Shown here in pieces: positions 32,757 through 42,401 of a stretch of 61,565 bases of DNA. The notes under the pieces were generated by a model, which worked only from the letters and a program-made list of their open reading frames with translations, was not told the DNA's origin and did not search any database. Every line of letters starts with the position of its first letter. The stretch's first letter is position 1. The stretch is taken from contig JANTGH010000002.1 of assembly GCA_024763055.1 (NCBI GenBank), forward strand, positions 1-61,565, read 5' to 3'. The stretch is from Desulfobulbaceae bacterium (GTDB lineage: Bacteria; Desulfobacterota; Desulfobulbia; Desulfobulbales; Desulfobulbaceae). A program made the position numbers and the translations under genes.

Positions 32757-33028
32757 TATTCTTTCTCCTTGATTCGTTTATGGCAAAACAGGCACCGGTA
32801 TTTTGGGGGATGGTCTTTGGGCAGCGGGGCCATTGCATCTTTGGCATGGCATTTGTTACAGTGTCGTTCCGCCTCTTTCTTTTTCATGGTCATAAATTGC
32901 GCGTGGTCATCGTTATTTGGCAGGTGGGCGGTCGTTTCCGGAGGCGCATTCCAGAGGAAGAGGAAAAGTCCGGCGCAGACAGCAAGAAAGAGAAGGTTGT
33001 AAACGAATGTTTTTTTAGTTTTTTGCAT
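32756..33028 (-). CDS. small membrane-anchored or exported diheme c-type cytochrome
   Basis: N-terminal hydrophobic segment; HCNKCHAKD and RCLFCHKR motifs. Confidence 0.75.
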   Translation of the reverse strand: MQKTKKTFVYNLLFLAVCAGLFLFLWNAPPETTAHLPNNDDHAQFMTMKKKEAERHCNKCHAKDAMAPLPKDHPPKYRCLFCHKRIKEKE

Positions 33029-33119
33029 GGATATGTTCTTGTCTTAAATTTTATGTCGCATTATTAAGTTACCCTGACTACAAGGGGCAAGTTATGAGAA
33101 CGCTGTGGAATCCAGGATG

Positions 33120-34154
33120 TCACTCTGCCATTTCCAGGATATGAAAATCAAGGATTTTTATGCGCAGCAGAACAACGAGCCATTCCATGAGCAGACTGCT
33201 GAGCAAGGGGTACTTTGCTGCAAGTTGTATAACCTTATAATGCTGTTGTTGTTTTTTTTTCATGGCAAATATTTCGTCGGCAGGATAGGCAGGGTCAATA
33301 ATTTTTTTTGCCACGGCTTCTCCGGAAATAATTGCAGGATAAATGCCCTCGCCGGTCAGACCCGAGGCAAGACCAGCCGCATCACCTATCAGATATATAT
33401 TGTTAAAAAAACAACCCTGAAAATCGGAATTGACCAAAGCCGCGGCCGCCTTTTTTCCGGACAGGTCATATCCCCTGGTTTTCGCCCAGGTCAAAAGTCG
33501 TTTTTTCAGCACAGCAGCGGACAGGTTCCGTTGATCGGTAAACGCGCCAATGGATAGGGTCTGCCGGTGCGGAAATATCCAGCCATACCCTGATCCAAAG
33601 AGTTTGCTGTTCAGGTGCCACTCCATTTTTTGGTATTGTTCGTCAATAATGTAATTGATGCCGATGCCCATTTTTTTCGTCGGTATTCCAAGGAACCTGC
33701 GCACCATGGAAGTTGCACCATCGGCACCAATGAGATAACGGTAGGATATATCATGGACATTCCCGTCAGGCCCCTTGACCAGAATATTACGGTTGGTAAT
33801 TTTTTTAACTGTGGATCCGATTGTCAGGGTAGCCCCTGCATGTTTTGCCGCCCTTGCCATCCACCTGCCAAGGTTTTTTCTGTTAATGGTGGCTACCATA
33901 GGCTTTTTTTCTCTCAATCGGATATGCTGCAGATTGGAAAAAATATATTGATCATAAAAAGTACGTTCCAGTAACTCTTCCGGCACATGGCAGAGTAATC
34001 CATTCCAGGTGATGCCACCGGCACAGATCTTGGGGCCGATACGGTCCTTTCTCTCAAGGACAAGAACATCCCGTCCGTTTTCAGCAAGTTTTTTGGCACA
34101 GGCCAGACCGCCCGGACCTGCGCCAATGATGATAATTTCAGCCGAAGTCTTCAT
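33120..34154 (-). CDS. geranylgeranyl reductase family FAD-dependent oxidoreductase
   Basis: EIIIIGAGPGGLACAKKLAENGRDVLVLER; YLIGADGATSMVRRFLG; YLIGDAAGLASGLTGEGIYPAIISGE. Confidence 0.9.
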   Translation of the reverse strand: MKTSAEIIIIGAGPGGLACAKKLAENGRDVLVLERKDRIGPKICAGGITWNGLLCHVPEELLERTFYDQYIFSNLQHIRLREKKPMVATINRKNLGRWMARAAKHAGATLTIGSTVKKITNRNILVKGPDGNVHDISYRYLIGADGATSMVRRFLGIPTKKMGIGINYIIDEQYQKMEWHLNSKLFGSGYGWIFPHRQTLSIGAFTDQRNLSAAVLKKRLLTWAKTRGYDLSGKKAAAALVNSDFQGCFFNNIYLIGDAAGLASGLTGEGIYPAIISGEAVAKKIIDPAYPADEIFAMKKKQQQHYKVIQLAAKYPLLSSLLMEWLVVLLRIKILDFHILEMAE

Positions 34155-34170
34155 TTTTTTTTGTTCTTTG

Positions 34171-34270
34171 CGTAACCAGGTTGGCTGGACAAAATTTTAA
34201 GGACGCAGCCACAACGAAGAATAAAAATGTCCCGAAAGTTAAAGCATCAAGGACCCACTTTCAAATAAAC
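34171..34270 (+). repeat. dispersed ~100-bp intergenic repeat, family R2, copy 2
   Basis: CGTAACCAGGTTGGCTGGACAAAATTTTAAGGACGCAGCCACAACGAAGAATAAAAATGTCCCGAAAGTTAAAGCATCAAGGACCCACTTTCAAATAAAC. Confidence 0.85.
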
Positions 34271-34433
34271 ATTAAGTCTCTTCTTTCTTCCACGTTCTAC
34301 GGTGCAGGCAGAAAACCCATTCTCGCTGCGAAATGCAATAACAATACATAGACTGTGTCTTTTGGTTATAGATAGTGTCAAGGTGTAATAAACCATTATG
34401 AAGGGGTTCAAGTGGAAGGAAAACCTGAAAAGA

Positions 34434-35849
34434 TCAAGGGGAAGAATTTCTATAATCACTGGATAGAATAGTATGCCTTCGCATGATTTTCTGGAGGGCG
34501 GCCCTGGTTAGCCCCGAAACCTCAGCGGCTCTGGAGACGTTACCTCCTGTTTCTTTAAGAAGCATGGTGACATAACTTCTGGTAAATGAAGAAATGGCCT
34601 GTTCTTTGGCCTCTTTATACGCTTCAATCCCCGTCTTTTGGCCGGTATTTAGTTTGCCGGAAAAAAAGCCTGTCCCTTCAGGTTTACGTAGATAATTGCT
34701 GGTTATAACTTCATCGGGACAGAACAGCACTGCCCCGCGTACAACATTTTGCAGTTCTCTGACATTACCGGGCCAGGGCCGGTTTACAAGTTCCTCTACT
34801 GCTTCGAGGGAAAAATGTTTTTCCGGAAGGTCCAGCTCGCAGCAGACCTGCCTTGTGAAATGGTCTGTCAACAGCGGAATATCCTCCTTGATTTCCATAA
34901 GGGTCGGTGTCTGCAGGACCACGACATTAAGGCGGTAAAATAGATCCTCCCGAAATGAATGATCCTTGATTTTTTCTTCAAGGTTTCGATTGGTGGAGGC
35001 AATAATTCGGACGTCGACCGACCTGGTCTTAGCGCTGCCAAGGGGTTTAATTTCCTGTTCCTGAAGAACGCGCAGCAGTTTGGTCTGTACTGCTACGGGA
35101 ATATCACCGATTTCATCAAGACACAGAGTGGCCTTGTCCGCCTCAACGAACAGGCCGGCCTGATCTCTATGGGCGCCGGTAAAAGCACCTTTACGGTGGC
35201 CGAAGAGTTCGCTCTCCAGCAGATGTTCGGGAATGGCGGGACAGTTGACCATGTACAGCGGCTGATCGCGTCTTTTACTGAGACTGTGGATAGCCCGGGC
35301 CGTTAATTCTTTTCCTGTTCCGCTTTCTCCGGTGATAAGTACCGTGTAATCCGTGCGGGCCGTTGTTCGTATGCCGTGATATAAACGCTGCATCGATTTG
35401 GATTGTCCGACAAAATTGGCAAAGGGCTCTTTTTCACAGACGCGTTGCCTGAGGTTTATATTTTCACGCAGCAGCCGGTTATGTTCCAGTCCCTTGCCGA
35501 TTGTTCGAAAAAGGGCCGTTTTATCAAAAGGTTTGGTAATAAAGTCATACGCACCGTTTTTCATGGCTTCCACGGCAATTTCAATGGTACCGTATCCCGT
35601 CATCATGATGATGGTCAGGTGCTGGTCGAACCGGCGCAATTTTTTCAACAGTTCAAGGCCGTTGATTTCCGGCATCTGGATATCTAACAGCACCAGATCA
35701 ACCGGGGACTTCTCGACAAACTCAAGGGCAAGAGATGGATCAGGTTGAATACTTATATCCAGTTCTTCGAATTCCCTGGCAAGCATTCGCTGCAGCCCCT
35801 GCAGTAAATCTGTTTCGTCATCAACGATTAAAAGTTGCGCCTGTCGCAT
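34434..35849 (-). CDS. sigma54-dependent response regulator (NtrC family)
   Basis: Receiver LLIVDDETDLLQGLQRML, GESGTGKELTARAIHS, GAFTGA, C-terminal HTH. Confidence 0.95.
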   Translation of the reverse strand: MRQAQLLIVDDETDLLQGLQRMLAREFEELDISIQPDPSLALEFVEKSPVDLVLLDIQMPEINGLELLKKLRRFDQHLTIIMMTGYGTIEIAVEAMKNGAYDFITKPFDKTALFRTIGKGLEHNRLLRENINLRQRVCEKEPFANFVGQSKSMQRLYHGIRTTARTDYTVLITGESGTGKELTARAIHSLSKRRDQPLYMVNCPAIPEHLLESELFGHRKGAFTGAHRDQAGLFVEADKATLCLDEIGDIPVAVQTKLLRVLQEQEIKPLGSAKTRSVDVRIIASTNRNLEEKIKDHSFREDLFYRLNVVVLQTPTLMEIKEDIPLLTDHFTRQVCCELDLPEKHFSLEAVEELVNRPWPGNVRELQNVVRGAVLFCPDEVITSNYLRKPEGTGFFSGKLNTGQKTGIEAYKEAKEQAISSFTRSYVTMLLKETGGNVSRAAEVSGLTRAALQKIMRRHTILSSDYRNSSP

Positions 35850-35852
35850 AAT

Positions 35853-38435
35853 TTATGCTTCCTCTTGAGGATTATTCCCGGCAATCATGTCGGATTTGAC
35901 CGGCAGAGTGATGGTAAATGTTGTCTCAACGCCTGGTTTTGATTTTGCCTGGATATCACCATCATGATCGCGGATAATGCCGTAACTGACCGAAAGACCA
36001 AGTCCTGTGCCGGCGCCCTGGGGTTTGGTGGTGAAAAAAGGATCAAAGATTTTTGTCAGAACATCCTCTGCAATTCCATCGCCATTGTCTTTGAAAAGAA
36101 TTGCTACCGTTTGCTCTTTATTCTGATAGACGGATTGAATCTGAATGGTTCCGTTCTCTTTAATGGCATGGGAACTGTTCATCAGTAAATTGAGGAAGAC
36201 CTGACGCATCCGGTCTCTGCTTATTAAAAGTTCAGGTAGATCCGGGGCAAGCTGCAGGTCAAGAGTAATTCTATTTTTAAGAAACTGCTGTTTCACCATG
36301 GCCACCACCTCTTCAATGACCGGATTCAGGCCGCAAAGACTTTTATCGGCCTTGCGGCTGCGGGCAAAATTAAGAAGATCGCTGACAATATGCTGGCAGG
36401 ATCTTGCGTGTTTTTCTATGACCTCGATATCATCACAATGTTGGCCTGAAAGAGCTTCCAGATCCGATTTCAGAATATCGGTATAACAGAGAATGACTCC
36501 AAGGGGATTGTTGATTTCATGGGCAACTCCGGCAGCAAGCTGGCCAAGCGCAAAAAGCTTTTCAGTCTGCTGAATCCTCTGTTCGACCTGTTTCTGCTCT
36601 GTAATGTCTTTGGCATAGCAGACAATATTGAGGACCGTGTCCTGTTCAGAGACGATGGGATACAGGCTGACCTCGTAAATGGATCCTGCCTCTGTCCGGA
36701 TCCGCTCGACTGTAACCCTGCGCGAGGGCAGGGAAAGACTGGTTGCGCAAAAGGTGAAAGGGCAGTTTTTTTTCAGCGGCAGCTCGCTGAGTTGATGGTT
36801 AAGGACCTGCTTCAGCGTAACCTCATTACGGTCTAAAAAGGCCTGATTGACCATTTTTACCTGCCGGTCGTGATCAAGCAGGACCACCACATCGGTTATG
36901 CCGTCAAAAACGGACTGCAAGAGCTCTTTGCTTTGCATGAGGCGGGTAATGTTCTGTAGACTCTCAATTGTAATGCCGATCTGATGGCCGATGGAAAAGA
37001 GGAGCTCGTGCTGCTGGGCATCGACCTCCTCAATATCCGTGCCTAAAAAGGTCATCACCCCTAAAACCTGACTGCGGCAACAGAGCGGCACATTTAAATT
37101 TTTCAGCATGGCGGGTTCGCTGCCGATTTGATTGAGATGACTGCATGCGGCTTCAGTAATAAAACCATCGAAATCACGGGATTGCTCTTCAAGCATGGGC
37201 AGGCAGAGCGTGGGTTCAAATGGAATCGTCTCGTCAAGCTCATCCGCATTTTCCCGGCACTGCAGCCGAAGCACTGCCTGTTCACGGTCAAGCAGGTAAA
37301 TACCGGCACCGTCGGCCGAAACGACTTTTAAGGTTTGCTGCAGCACCTTTGGCAGGATATCCGCCAGGTGAACAGATTGGGTGATCAGCTCGGTAATAGT
37401 GTTTAAGGTACGCAGTTCAAGTCCGCGCTCCGCGACCTTTTGCCGTAATCTATTTTCGGAATCCTGTAAAGCCCTGGTCCGCTCGGCCACCTTGTTTTCA
37501 AGGTTTTCCGCATAATCCTCAAGTTTTTTATGTGTTTCATGTACATGCCGTGCCACACTTTGTACCGCAACCGACATCTCATCGATCTCATCTTTTGACC
37601 TGGCCTGTTGGTACAGTCTGGCACCCTTTTCATCACGCAGATTATCGCGGAAAATGTCAAGCAGTTGCTGCAGGTTCTGGACCACGACCCTGTTAAAGAA
37701 AAACCAGATAATACCATAGAGCAGGAACATGACAAGAAAGGCTGCGAAAAAAAATGTCCAGGCCACATTCATGATCTGCCGGAGACTGAAATCAACAGGG
37801 ATACCGACACTTTGCACTCCGCTGACACCATTGGGCTTTCTGTGGAAACCGTGCAAAGGCCCATAGCTTGCAAGGATGGCGCGGGGAGCGGATTCAGGAT
37901 TGCCATGGCAACGAAGGCATGAGCCGGTAAAGCGCACAGGACGAAAGCTCATGTACAGGCGACCATTCTCGGTCTTCACCATGCCGTGCCACTGTGTTTT
38001 CTCAGGATTTTCGTTAAACAGCCGGATCATCTTCAGCTCCAGCGCATTGGCTTCATACTTGGGATTCCGTGCGTTTACTGCAACCCGGCGGTATTCAAAT
38101 TCAGGGAGGTTCTTTTTAAAGCGATCCATGACCACCCGGCTGATATAGGAGGTGGACATTGCCTCAAGAACGAAGATGTCCTCACCAAAAAGTGTATACA
38201 TCCTGGGTCTGAGCACATCACGGACATACCCTCTTGTCGATTCCACGGCCGCGGCAACCAGTTCGGTTTTCCTGAATGTTTCCTCCTCTAATGCCTTTTT
38301 TTGATGAAAGTAAATAAGCACCGAGGCGAATGCGCAAAAGAGAAGAAAAATACAGGCAAGACCAAGGAGAAATTTTAACTGCAGGCCAAAGGTAGCTCGT
38401 TTTTTATCAGGTTTCTTTTCAGAATTCCGTATCAT
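35853..38435 (-). CDS. heme-sensor (DUF3365-like) hybrid GAF/PAS sensor histidine kinase
   Basis: Periplasmic domain with [23 protein letters not shown]-box [40 protein letters not shown]. Confidence 0.92.
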   Translation of the reverse strand: MIRNSEKKPDKKRATFGLQLKFLLGLACIFLLFCAFASVLIYFHQKKALEEETFRKTELVAAAVESTRGYVRDVLRPRMYTLFGEDIFVLEAMSTSYISRVVMDRFKKNLPEFEYRRVAVNARNPKYEANALELKMIRLFNENPEKTQWHGMVKTENGRLYMSFRPVRFTGSCLRCHGNPESAPRAILASYGPLHGFHRKPNGVSGVQSVGIPVDFSLRQIMNVAWTFFFAAFLVMFLLYGIIWFFFNRVVVQNLQQLLDIFRDNLRDEKGARLYQQARSKDEIDEMSVAVQSVARHVHETHKKLEDYAENLENKVAERTRALQDSENRLRQKVAERGLELRTLNTITELITQSVHLADILPKVLQQTLKVVSADGAGIYLLDREQAVLRLQCRENADELDETIPFEPTLCLPMLEEQSRDFDGFITEAACSHLNQIGSEPAMLKNLNVPLCCRSQVLGVMTFLGTDIEEVDAQQHELLFSIGHQIGITIESLQNITRLMQSKELLQSVFDGITDVVVLLDHDRQVKMVNQAFLDRNEVTLKQVLNHQLSELPLKKNCPFTFCATSLSLPSRRVTVERIRTEAGSIYEVSLYPIVSEQDTVLNIVCYAKDITEQKQVEQRIQQTEKLFALGQLAAGVAHEINNPLGVILCYTDILKSDLEALSGQHCDDIEVIEKHARSCQHIVSDLLNFARSRKADKSLCGLNPVIEEVVAMVKQQFLKNRITLDLQLAPDLPELLISRDRMRQVFLNLLMNSSHAIKENGTIQIQSVYQNKEQTVAILFKDNGDGIAEDVLTKIFDPFFTTKPQGAGTGLGLSVSYGIIRDHDGDIQAKSKPGVETTFTITLPVKSDMIAGNNPQEEA

Positions 38436-38528
38436 GGCTTCAGCTTTTCAATTTAATTTATAGTATAATCCTGATTAGATACAGGTCATATTACCGGGAT
38501 TATTCCGCCATATGCTTCCTGGTGATCG

Positions 38529-38552
38529 CACTGCTTCCATAAGGAGGCAGTG
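38529..38552. promoter_or_regulatory. palindromic enhancer-like site 1
   Basis: CACTGCTTCC-ATAA-GGAGGCAGTG, arms 9/10 complementary. Confidence 0.6.
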
Positions 38553-38591
38553 TGGCTTTTCCTGTTTGTTTCCGGCTTTCCATCAATTTAA

Positions 38592-38609
38592 TGCCTCCTT
38601 AAGGAAGCA
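38592..38609. promoter_or_regulatory. palindromic enhancer-like site 2
   Basis: TGCCTCCTTAAGGAAGCA, same TGCTTCC/GGAGGCA arms as site 1 in the opposite orientation. Confidence 0.6.
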
Positions 38610-38724
38610 CCTTACCTCACTCTTAGTCTATTTCCTCCTGAAATATTTTAATATATAAAAGAAGAAAGCGTGTAACATTCTGAAATATAGATAAAAGTAT
38701 TAAGTGATAATTTTCAGTACAAAT

Positions 38725-38743
38725 TTGGTCTATACATTGCAAA
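38725..38743 (+). promoter_or_regulatory. sigma54 (-24/-12) promoter candidate
   Basis: TTGGTCTATACATTGCAAA: GG-N10-GC with TTGG and TTGCA. Confidence 0.65.
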
Positions 38744-38805
38744 GTATGGACCAATGAAAACCAGAATTGAAACTGTATGCTGTTTCCTACAATGAGGATT
38801 GCTTC

Positions 38806-39069
38806 GTGCGGAAAAAAAATCATTTCATACCCTGGCTGATGTTAAGCGGGCTGCTTGTTCTTCTTGCCGTAATTGCCGGCACCGACATTATGAATCCCGT
38901 CATCCGCTTTATTCATTCAGACCAGGGAAACAATTATCAGCTCATAGCTACAATTCTTATTGGGATACTTGGTTTGAGACTCGCCTATGTATTGCTTGAT
39001 GTGATCTGCGGTTATTATTCAGGTCGATTTGACGATAGAATTAACAGGGAAAATCAGAAGAAATTATGA
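38806..39069 (+). CDS. small membrane protein, unknown function
   Basis: GTG start after GAGGA; FIPWLMLSGLLVLLAVIAGTDIMNPVIRFIHSDQGNNYQLIATILIGILGLRLAYVLLDV, two TM segments. Confidence 0.65.
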   Translation: MRKKNHFIPWLMLSGLLVLLAVIAGTDIMNPVIRFIHSDQGNNYQLIATILIGILGLRLAYVLLDVICGYYSGRFDDRINRENQKKL

Positions 39070-39266
39070 CACGAGGAGGTGCATCAATTATCAACCTGAC
39101 CCCAATGTAATGAATCGGCAAAACCGATTGAATGAAGGCAGGCCGCCTTGCAAAATTCTATCGTTTCAAGGTGCCTGGTAAGGAACAATTAGTGAAAGTT
39201 CAGATTGCAGGCATACGCCTGAATAAAAACAATAACTTTCATCCAATTTAAAAAGGAGGAGTGACT

Positions 39267-40895
39267 ATGCCTCAGGCCCAAGAGAACAAGCCGCTGTTTA
39301 TTCTCAGCGGACTTATGATCATTTACGCATTGATTGCCAGCAGCGGTATCCTGCATCCGTTAATGAAATACCTCCATACCGCGAAAACCGCTGATCTTCA
39401 GGTGACCATGGGGATTGTTTTAGGCGGGATCGGCATACTCGGCGCGCTCATCAATACCGTACGTAAACCTGGAAACACCATCATTGACCGCTTTATCCTG
39501 CAACCGCTGCCCGGCATTCTGCTCATTATATTAATGGCAATGGCCATCCGCTGGTATGTAGAGCCGGTTGTCAAGATTATCAGCCATAATTTAAAACCGA
39601 TTCTTGGCTTTAAGATCTACAAAGTCCTTAACTTGAACTATGTTATTCTCGGTCTGTTGGCAGGTGTTCTTCTGACCAATACTTACGGTATTCCGAAGTT
39701 TGCCGCGGCCGGAGTTAAATGTGCCCGGTTTGTCCTGAAAATGGGTGTTATCATGCTGGGTGCCCGATACAGTTTTGCCGAACTGGCAAAATTAGGGACC
39801 TATAGTATTTTCCTGGTTGGCGGCTTTGTTCTGGGAACGGTATTTTTTGTTCTCTGGCTTGGCAACCTATTTAAACAACCAAAAACCATGACCGGTGTTC
39901 TCTCCGCCGGCATGGGTGTTTGCGGTGTTTCCGCCACGGTAGCCGTTGCTCCAGTCGTTAAGGCAAAAAGTGAGGAAATGGCCTATACCATCGGTACCAT
40001 TCTCTCTTTTGGTATTATCTGTATGTTTGTCTTTCCCACCATCGGCCACATGGCAGGCATGAACCCGGTGCAGTTCGGCGCCTGGGCCGGAACCGGCATT
40101 CTGAACTCCGCCCAGGTCGCGGCCGCAGCGCTCGCGTTCAACGCGGTTGATATCAAGACCCTGAAAGTAGCGGAAATTTTCAACATCACCCGCGTACTCT
40201 TCCTGCCGATCATCGTCCTGGTCCTGGCTACCTGGTTCGGCAAATCAAGTGGGAAGAAATTGACATTTAAGGAAGTGGTCATTGACAAGTTTCCGATTTT
40301 TATCCTTGGTTTTCTCCTTCTTTTTGCCATGTCTTCTCTTGGGCTCTTTTCACCGCCAACCCATTATAAGGGTAAATTTATTGATTTTACGTATAATGAT
40401 CGTACCCAGGTTACTGACAAAGAATGGGAAACCTTGAATACGGCACTCCAGACCAATGCATTCCAAGGGCTTACCGAGGAACAGTTGGCCGCAGTCAAAG
40501 ATCTTGTCGCCCAGCGGCAGATTGCCGGTAATTTCGAGAGCCGGACGGATAAAAAGGCTTTCCAAAAGCAGGGCGAGGCACGGATGTTCCAGCTGGAATC
40601 CGTACTGGCAGCCGCCAAAGGAAAAACTATTACCCTGACTAAAGATGTTAAACATGCCATCAAGCATGCCATCAAGCAGGTCCATAAGAAATCAAAGACC
40701 GTTACCACATTGACCGACTGCATGATCTGGTTCTTTGCCTTCGGCCTGATCGGACTTGGCATGCAGATCACCAAAAAGGCCATCTTTCAGGCCGGCGGCT
40801 GGCCCCTTGTTATCGGTGTCATCTCCGGTATAACCAAGGCGACGTTGTCGTTCTTTGTCGTTCTGTGGCTGGTAAAAGATGTGGTGCTGAAATAA
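39267..40895 (+). CDS. YeiH/UPF0324 (COG2855-like) family transporter with extra hydrophilic insert
   Basis: FAAAGVKCARFVLKMGVIMLGARYSFAELAKLG, MGVCGVSATVAVAPVVKAKSEEMAYTIGTILSFG; AAGGAGGAGTGACTATG start. Confidence 0.82.
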   Translation: MPQAQENKPLFILSGLMIIYALIASSGILHPLMKYLHTAKTADLQVTMGIVLGGIGILGALINTVRKPGNTIIDRFILQPLPGILLIILMAMAIRWYVEPVVKIISHNLKPILGFKIYKVLNLNYVILGLLAGVLLTNTYGIPKFAAAGVKCARFVLKMGVIMLGARYSFAELAKLGTYSIFLVGGFVLGTVFFVLWLGNLFKQPKTMTGVLSAGMGVCGVSATVAVAPVVKAKSEEMAYTIGTILSFGIICMFVFPTIGHMAGMNPVQFGAWAGTGILNSAQVAAAALAFNAVDIKTLKVAEIFNITRVLFLPIIVLVLATWFGKSSGKKLTFKEVVIDKFPIFILGFLLLFAMSSLGLFSPPTHYKGKFIDFTYNDRTQVTDKEWETLNTALQTNAFQGLTEEQLAAVKDLVAQRQIAGNFESRTDKKAFQKQGEARMFQLESVLAAAKGKTITLTKDVKHAIKHAIKQVHKKSKTVTTLTDCMIWFFAFGLIGLGMQITKKAIFQAGGWPLVIGVISGITKATLSFFVVLWLVKDVVLK

Positions 40896-40915
40896 GAATT
40901 CAGGAGGTTAAAGAC

Positions 40916-41113
40916 ATGAGTGAAGAAAAAATTACCATTGAAACCGGCGATGCCGGCAAGGGCACCTCGACCCTAGACAAGGATGCCAACACGGAAGAGC
41001 TTGAAGAGCGGGCACTGTCTGTTTTTTCAAGCGAACGCAATGAGGATATGACAGCTTTGATTTTGTCATTGATCACAACCTTTATTGTCCTGATTTTTAC
41101 CAAATGGACGTAA
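40916..41113 (+). CDS. small C-tail-anchored membrane protein, unknown function
   Basis: ATG after AGGAGG; acidic 45 aa then MTALILSLITTFIVLIFTKWT. Confidence 0.65.
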   Translation: MSEEKITIETGDAGKGTSTLDKDANTEELEERALSVFSSERNEDMTALILSLITTFIVLIFTKWT

Positions 41114-41140
41114 GCAACAGGCTGTAACCATGTGAATTCA

Positions 41141-41178
41141 ACCTTCCCGGCATGGATATGTCGGGAAGGTCTTTTTTT
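41141..41178 (+). terminator. intrinsic terminator closing the YeiH-like operon
   Basis: ACCTTCCCGgcatggatatgtCGGGAAGGTCTTTTTTT. Confidence 0.85.
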
Positions 41179-41235
41179 ATATCCTTTTTTTCTCCGTCTT
41201 CCCATACGGATATTTTTTTGCTATTCTCCCTGATT

Positions 41236-41730
41236 ATGTTTACATCCCTTCTTCTCTGTACTCACGGAACAGCCGGTGCCGCCCAGGCCGAGCGTCTTGT
41301 CTTTGCCGATCTTTGCGCGAAAAATCCAGACTTGCGCGTCACTGTGTTGACCATTATTGATAAGGACTGGCAGTCCATGACCGGTGATGACTGGCTCAAC
41401 TCCAGTAAAACCCACACAACCTTTCTTGACCATGTAGAGCAGCAGATGAAGGAGGAAAATGAAGAAGACTGGCAACGTATTAAAAAAACGTATCCTCTTG
41501 CTGCCGAAGCAACATTTGCCGGCGTGGTCGGCTCGATCGAGGAAACTATTGCCGGTGAGGCAAAAAAACGAAAATGCGATCTGATTGTGATCGGACCGTA
41601 TCGTGAGAGCCGCAGGCTTTTTAATTTGAAGATGGAAAAAGGCTTGAGATCGCGTATCGATGCCATAAAATTACATGAAATTCTTCCCTGTCCACTGCTT
41701 ATCGCCCCAAAGGTAACGCCGGTGGCTTGA
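41236..41730 (+). CDS. universal stress protein-like protein
   Basis: MFTSLLLCTHGTAGAAQAERLVFADLCAKNPDLRVTVLTIID...CDLIVIGPYRESRRLFNLKMEKGLRSRIDAIKLHEILPCPLLIAP. Confidence 0.7.
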   Translation: MFTSLLLCTHGTAGAAQAERLVFADLCAKNPDLRVTVLTIIDKDWQSMTGDDWLNSSKTHTTFLDHVEQQMKEENEEDWQRIKKTYPLAAEATFAGVVGSIEETIAGEAKKRKCDLIVIGPYRESRRLFNLKMEKGLRSRIDAIKLHEILPCPLLIAPKVTPVA

Positions 41731-41731
41731 T

Positions 41732-42304
41732 ATGGACCGCCTTTTTGATCTGAACCTGCCGCCTGCGGCAGCGACGACACTCAATATTGAAAATATTCTT
41801 GATGAAAACAAACTGATTCGTCTTCATCCCCACTGGTTTATTGACGAGGCCGCACAGCGTGATTCCGGTCTTTTTGCAGAATTACACGATTATGCCACTG
41901 AAAAGGTTTTTTCATTTGGTATCCATCTTGACATCACTTCTAAAGAAGATGATCCAGAAGGCGCTGAGATCATTATGCGGATCACTCTTTTTGATTACCT
42001 TGCAACAGAGTTGCTTTTTTTTGTCGATCAGGAAAAAACACGGGTGCGGGTGCGCTTTATTGAGGAGCACCCCGAAGAAGAGGTGGAAGCTGATGTATTG
42101 CTGTGGATACGTTCCATCCATGAATACCTCAGGATGTATGCGACAACTACGTTCCGCACCCTTTTTTTTCGTGCACTTATGAACAAGATGATTCTGAAGA
42201 TGAATCCTTCGCAGCGAAAAATCTGTATAATGATCACCAAAATAACAATTGTCGAGTTGATCGTTATTCTTATTCTTGTGGTAGGATATGTGTATTTTAC
42301 CTAA
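41732..42304 (+). CDS. unknown protein with C-terminal TM segment
   Basis: 190 aa, 1 nt after the Usp gene; ends KITIVELIVILILVVGYVYFT. Confidence 0.65.
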   Translation: MDRLFDLNLPPAAATTLNIENILDENKLIRLHPHWFIDEAAQRDSGLFAELHDYATEKVFSFGIHLDITSKEDDPEGAEIIMRITLFDYLATELLFFVDQEKTRVRVRFIEEHPEEEVEADVLLWIRSIHEYLRMYATTTFRTLFFRALMNKMILKMNPSQRKICIMITKITIVELIVILILVVGYVYFT

Positions 42305-42401
42305 GATATAACGGATATGGCCTGATTGCATTGACCGGGCACAATATCAGCTCAGTGGAAAGAAAACGGTACTATCCCGGAGGAAGAGCACCGGAGGAGC
42401 C

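Noticed and set aside
32769-33067. Plus-strand ORFs of 77 and 95 aa
   Set aside because: Antisense to the diheme cytochrome gene, which has two CXXCH motifs and abuts the DUF299 gene.
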